This document shows, piece by piece, positions 59,801 to 64,000 of a stretch of DNA of 64,000 nt. Within the stretch, counting starts at the first letter, position 1. Each line of letters opens with the position of its first letter. Below the pieces are notes generated by a model. It did no database searches. It was not told the origin of the DNA and saw only the letters and a program-made list of their open reading frames with translations. Both the position numbers and the translations under genes were made by a program. This DNA is from Botryotinia globosa (Eukaryota; Ascomycota; Leotiomycetes; Helotiales; Sclerotiniaceae): positions 1,302,001 to 1,366,000 of the forward strand of contig RCSZ01000007.1 in assembly GCA_014898425.1 (NCBI GenBank), given 5' to 3'.

Positions 59801-62800
59801 TAGTTATTATTTATAAAATTATATTCCAAAAAGTTTTCCTTTTTATTTATTCTAATAGATTATTTTTAAAAAATATTAAATATTTATAGTTATTATTTAA
59901 AGGTATATATATAATATTTAATTTATATTTTTGTTAATATATATTTATTTATATTAGATATAAAAATTCTTTTTAAAGATTTGATTGTTGTAATTAATAG
60001 TTTAAATAAAAATTAATGAATTTCTTGATAGTGTTATATATTTTTATTTAATAATATAATTATAATATTTTATCGAAAATATTTTTCATTTTTTTATAGT
60101 TATAAATTTTATATAGATTATTAATAAAAACAATTTGTTTTATTTTATTATTAATTATTTTTCTAAAAGGTAAATGCTTTATATTAATTTTGAAAAAATA
60201 ATTATTGTAAATATAGAATTCAAGAGTTTTTTTTTGAAGTTTTTAAAGATTTTTTTTATTATATTTTTAGATTTTTGTAATAAAATTAAATATTTAATTA
60301 TTTTTTGATTTTCTTTATTATATATTAAATCTAATATATAATTTTATTCAAATTTAATAAAGTTATATAAAACAAGAATATTTTGAATATTATTGAATTT
60401 ATTAATAATTTATTTGTTAATATTATTTTCTTAAGTTTTTTTATATTAAAATTTAATGAGAGTATTTGATTTATAAAAAAATCTATTTGTTGTAATGTAT
60501 ATTATTCTTTTTATATATTGAATTTTGAAGTCAAAAAGTTTAATTTATATAATTCACTTTGTTATTAGGGTTTTTAAGAAATCTATTATTATTTTATTCA
60601 ATTAAGTAATGAGAATTTTAATATTAGTTTTGAGAATGAAATATATTTTATATAAATTGTATTTATATTTCCAAAGAATTTTAAGTATTTCTTTATATTT
60701 TCTTTTTATAGTATTGTAATTCTTTTTTATATTATTTTATAATTTATTTTTTAATTTAATTATTATATATTTATTGTTAAGTTTTTAATCTAATATTATA
60801 TTCTAATTATTGAGATTAATATTTATATTTAAAATAATTATTTCAATTATTAGAGTATTTTTATAATTTAATAGTATTAAAGTAAAAGGTTTGGTTAATT
60901 TAGTTTTTAATAAATCTATAGTATTTTTTTATTTTTTTGTTTATATAAATTTCTAATCTTTTTTTAATAAACAATATAATGATTTGGTTTTTTGAATAAA
61001 TTGTTTGATTTAGATATAATAGTATATGTATATATTTAAAAATATATAAATCTTTATAGTGTTTTTAGGTTTAGATTAATCTATAATCTAAGCGATTTTT
61101 GATTATTATAGAGTTTGTTTTTTAGATTTTATAATATATTTTATAATTTTTATATTGTTAAAGTATTATTTGGATTTCGTTTTAATTGAATATTTTGTTT
61201 TTTTTATATATTCTAAGGTTTTATTAATCCTTTAAATATATATAAAAATAAATTTCTATATTTTAGATATAATTTCTTTATTATTAAAATCAATCTTAAA
61301 TCCCTTTATTCCTATATTATTTAAAAATAATATAATTATTTTAGAAACTAAATCATTTAGAATTTTTATAATAATTTTATAGAATTGGGTAATAAAGTTA
61401 GTAACATTTTGTAATAATATTATATAATATAATAATTTAAATAATATTTGAAAAATAATTATATTACAATTCTTTATAATTAAAGGAATCTAATTATAAT
61501 CCGAAAAGAAATCGATTAAAGAAATAACTCAATATTCTGTAAAGTTTTTTATAAAGATATTAATATTTAAAAATAAATTTATATTTTTAATCAAATATTT
61601 ATTAAATTCAATAACTATATTTATAAATCTATAAATATTAGAAATCTTTTTTTTTATTAAAAACTATAGATTTCTATAAAAACCATTTATATATTCAAGA
61701 ATTCCTTGATTCATTTTTTTTAAAGCATTTTGAATACAATTTTAATTAAGGCTTTTGGAATAAAAAATCTAGATATTTGTTAAGTTTTGTATAAAATAAT
61801 TTATATTTTCTATAGAGGGATTGTTTCTTTTTATATTTGTTTAATATATATTTAATTAAAAACAAATGTTTTTTCTTAGTTTAGTAAATAGATAAATAAT
61901 AGTTTTTGTTTGTAAATAAAAAGTATTTTTTTAAAATCTATTTTTTTATATTTATTTATAATTAAATAATAATCTTTAGATTCCTTATTGAATTACAAAA
62001 TCAAATAATCTTTTTATTTTTTTGAAGATTATAAATAAAGATTTCTTTCTTTGTATTTTTTTAACCAATTATTTCTTTTTTTTGGTTTTTTATTTGTAAG
62101 ATTTCTAAATTGATTTAAAGAAAGTATTTTATTTATTTTATTTTTATATAAAATATTTATATAAAACAAAAAACAATTTTGTTAAAATTCAGTAAAGTTA
62201 TTTTTTAATAAAAAATATAAATTTGTTTTGATATATTATTTTTTAGATATATTAGATTTTAGTTTTTTAGATTTGAGGTTTAGAAAAGTATAATTATCTT
62301 TTATTCAATATATTAAATATTTGTTTGGTTTTTTTGATTATTATTTATTATTATAATATATTACAATTCATTTTTATATACAAATATAACTTTATTTATA
62401 ATGAATTATAATATTCTAAATAATAAATCATTATATATATTTTTTATTATAAATAAACTAATAATATTTAATATTTCTTTAAAGGATATATATACATTTT
62501 TACAAAAACCCTTAATATTAATTTCAAAAGAATTAATTTCAATAATAATAATCTGAATTAGATTGATTAATAAATTGAATTTTATAATTAGATTAATATT
62601 GATTAAATTGATAATCAAACCAAAATCTGGAATTGTTTTAATAGAATCTTAATTATTAAGAAATGTCTTAATATAAGAAAGATTTTCCTTGTTATTTTTT
62701 GTAGAAATATAAATAGAATTATAAATTATATTCGAATAAAAAGCTTTTATAACTCCAATTTGTTTTAAAGATTTAAATAAAGTGGGAAGTTTATTGATTA

Positions 62801-64000
62801 AATTTATTATATAGTTGTTAAGGATTAATAATTTTATTAGATTATTTATTTTTATAATTTACTTTTTCTATATATTAGAATATTCTTTGATAATAAAATT
62901 TATAATAATAAGGATTATAATTAATAAAATATTCCAATTGATTTTTATTATTATTTTATAATTATTGTTTATTATTTGGAGAATTATTTATTTCCTAGGT
63001 TTTTTGGTTGTATTCAGTACTTTTTCGATTATAACTTTTATTATAGAATTCTTGGAATTATAAATATGAATTTTTATTAATTTAATTTATATAAACTTTT
63101 AAAAGGATATCTTGATTATAGATTATTAATTGAGTTTAAGGATTTTATCTATAAATGAGAGTATAGGTTTTATAGAGATATTTAGATATAATTTGATTAT
63201 TTTATTCAAATTGTTATAAAATAGTTTTCTATATTTGTTTTATATTTTTTTTATATTTTTTTTATAATATTGATATACTTTTGAATAATATATATATTTT
63301 TTTTAATATAGTATCAATAAATTCTTCTTTAATATTAATAAAGTATAACATTTCCTTATTTTTAAAGGGTTTTAGTTAATTATTTTGAAAAGCTTGTAAT
63401 CTAATTATTTTTATTAAGTTAGGATTGGTTTTGTTATTATATATAATTAGAATAGAATTATCTAAACTATTTATTAGTCTTTATATTAATTGTTTTAGTT
63501 TATTATAATATATAAATCCTTTATTGAAATATTTTTTAAAAATTGAGTAATCTTTTTTTAGAATATAGTTTTTATTATTAGGCTATTCATTATTACAATT
63601 ATAATATATTTTCTTATAAATTATATATATAGTTTTTATTATTTTTAAATCAATAATAATAATAAATATTATAATTTATATAAATTTACAAATTAAAATC
63701 TAAAATATTTCTATTATTTTTGGATTGAAAAGAATCTAATAAATTTCAATTTTTTTTTAGACTTGAAATCTGATTATATTTATTTTTTTATAATAAATAT
63801 AAAATTTTTAAAATTTTTTATTATTTTTTTTATTTTATTATCTTTTTGAATTATTAGGATTTTCGTTTTATTTTGAGTTTTTATAAATGGAATAACAAAT
63901 TCTAATAATTTATTGAAATTAGAATTTTTATTATTGTTTATATTGAAAAGAATATATTGGGATTTATTTTTAATATATTAAATTATTTAATTGAATATTT
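56871..64000. other. AT-rich, gene-free, RIP-like block to the window edge
   Basis: About 7 kb with very low GC and no ORF above about 75 codons that looks coding. C-rich and G-rich patches alternate (C over G on + around 56900-58080, G over C around 58440-58800 and much of 59300-61200), as expected when RIP strips C from one or the other strand. The minus frames at 56903-57085 and 57798-58019 may be retroelement debris, but no domain is certain. Confidence 0.7.

Overview
The window is nuclear DNA from a filamentous ascomycete, most likely a Leotiomycete of the Sclerotiniaceae (Botrytis/Sclerotinia type). The support is short introns of about 47-126 bp with GTRNGT donors and CTNAC-like branch sites, the conserved RAD23 and TIF6 proteins, long pyrimidine-rich leaders, and long AT-rich tracts that look like RIP (C-to-T decay of repeated DNA). 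The genus is an inference, because no marker gene in the window settles it.

Layout. Bases 1-45 kb are mainly gene-bearing. From left to right: the 5' three quarters of a mitochondrial GABA transaminase (-), a secreted Cys-rich single-pass membrane protein (-), an aminoglycoside-phosphotransferase-fold protein that has lost its catalytic residues (-), a possible 60-residue zinc-knuckle gene with a decayed tandem copy of its exon (-), a tetraspanning membrane protein behind a long CT/CA-rich leader (+), RAD23 (+, seven exons), a 790-residue coiled-coil/Pro-rich protein (+), a probable Cys-rich orphan (+), TIF6/eIF6 (+, four exons), a zinc-ribbon exon relic (-), a 1,587-residue protein with about 12 AT-hooks and a C-terminal Swi5 domain (+), and an atypical short-chain dehydrogenase-like protein (-). 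At 42.1-44.7 kb lie two adjacent dead genes on the same strand, an O-methyltransferase and a DHA14-type MFS transporter. They look like the residue of a secondary-metabolite cluster.

Mobile DNA. At 11.16-14.32 kb a TA-flanked terminal-inverted-repeat element is split by a complete but non-coding LTR element (two 143-bp LTRs, 5-bp target duplication CAAAC). From about 46 kb to the right edge there is about 18 kb of AT-rich, essentially gene-free DNA. It contains two solo LTRs with perfect 5-bp target duplications, a 1.1-kb compound microsatellite, a 2.07-kb element with roughly 490-bp inverted arms that hosts a 554-bp miniature LTR element (TRIM-like), a second TRIM copy, other LTR copies, and a direct tandem duplication of about 1.65 kb with complementary transition patterns. 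It may be a heterochromatic block or a centromere flank.

How the genes relate. The living genes are mostly unlinked housekeeping or orphan genes, as is usual in fungi. Genome maintenance is represented twice: RAD23 in nucleotide-excision repair and proteasome shuttling, and the Swi5-domain protein in recombination. The OMT and MFS relics sit next to the AT-rich block, which fits decay of a cluster by RIP leakage or relaxed selection. Intron boundaries were placed by eye and are not confirmed by transcripts.
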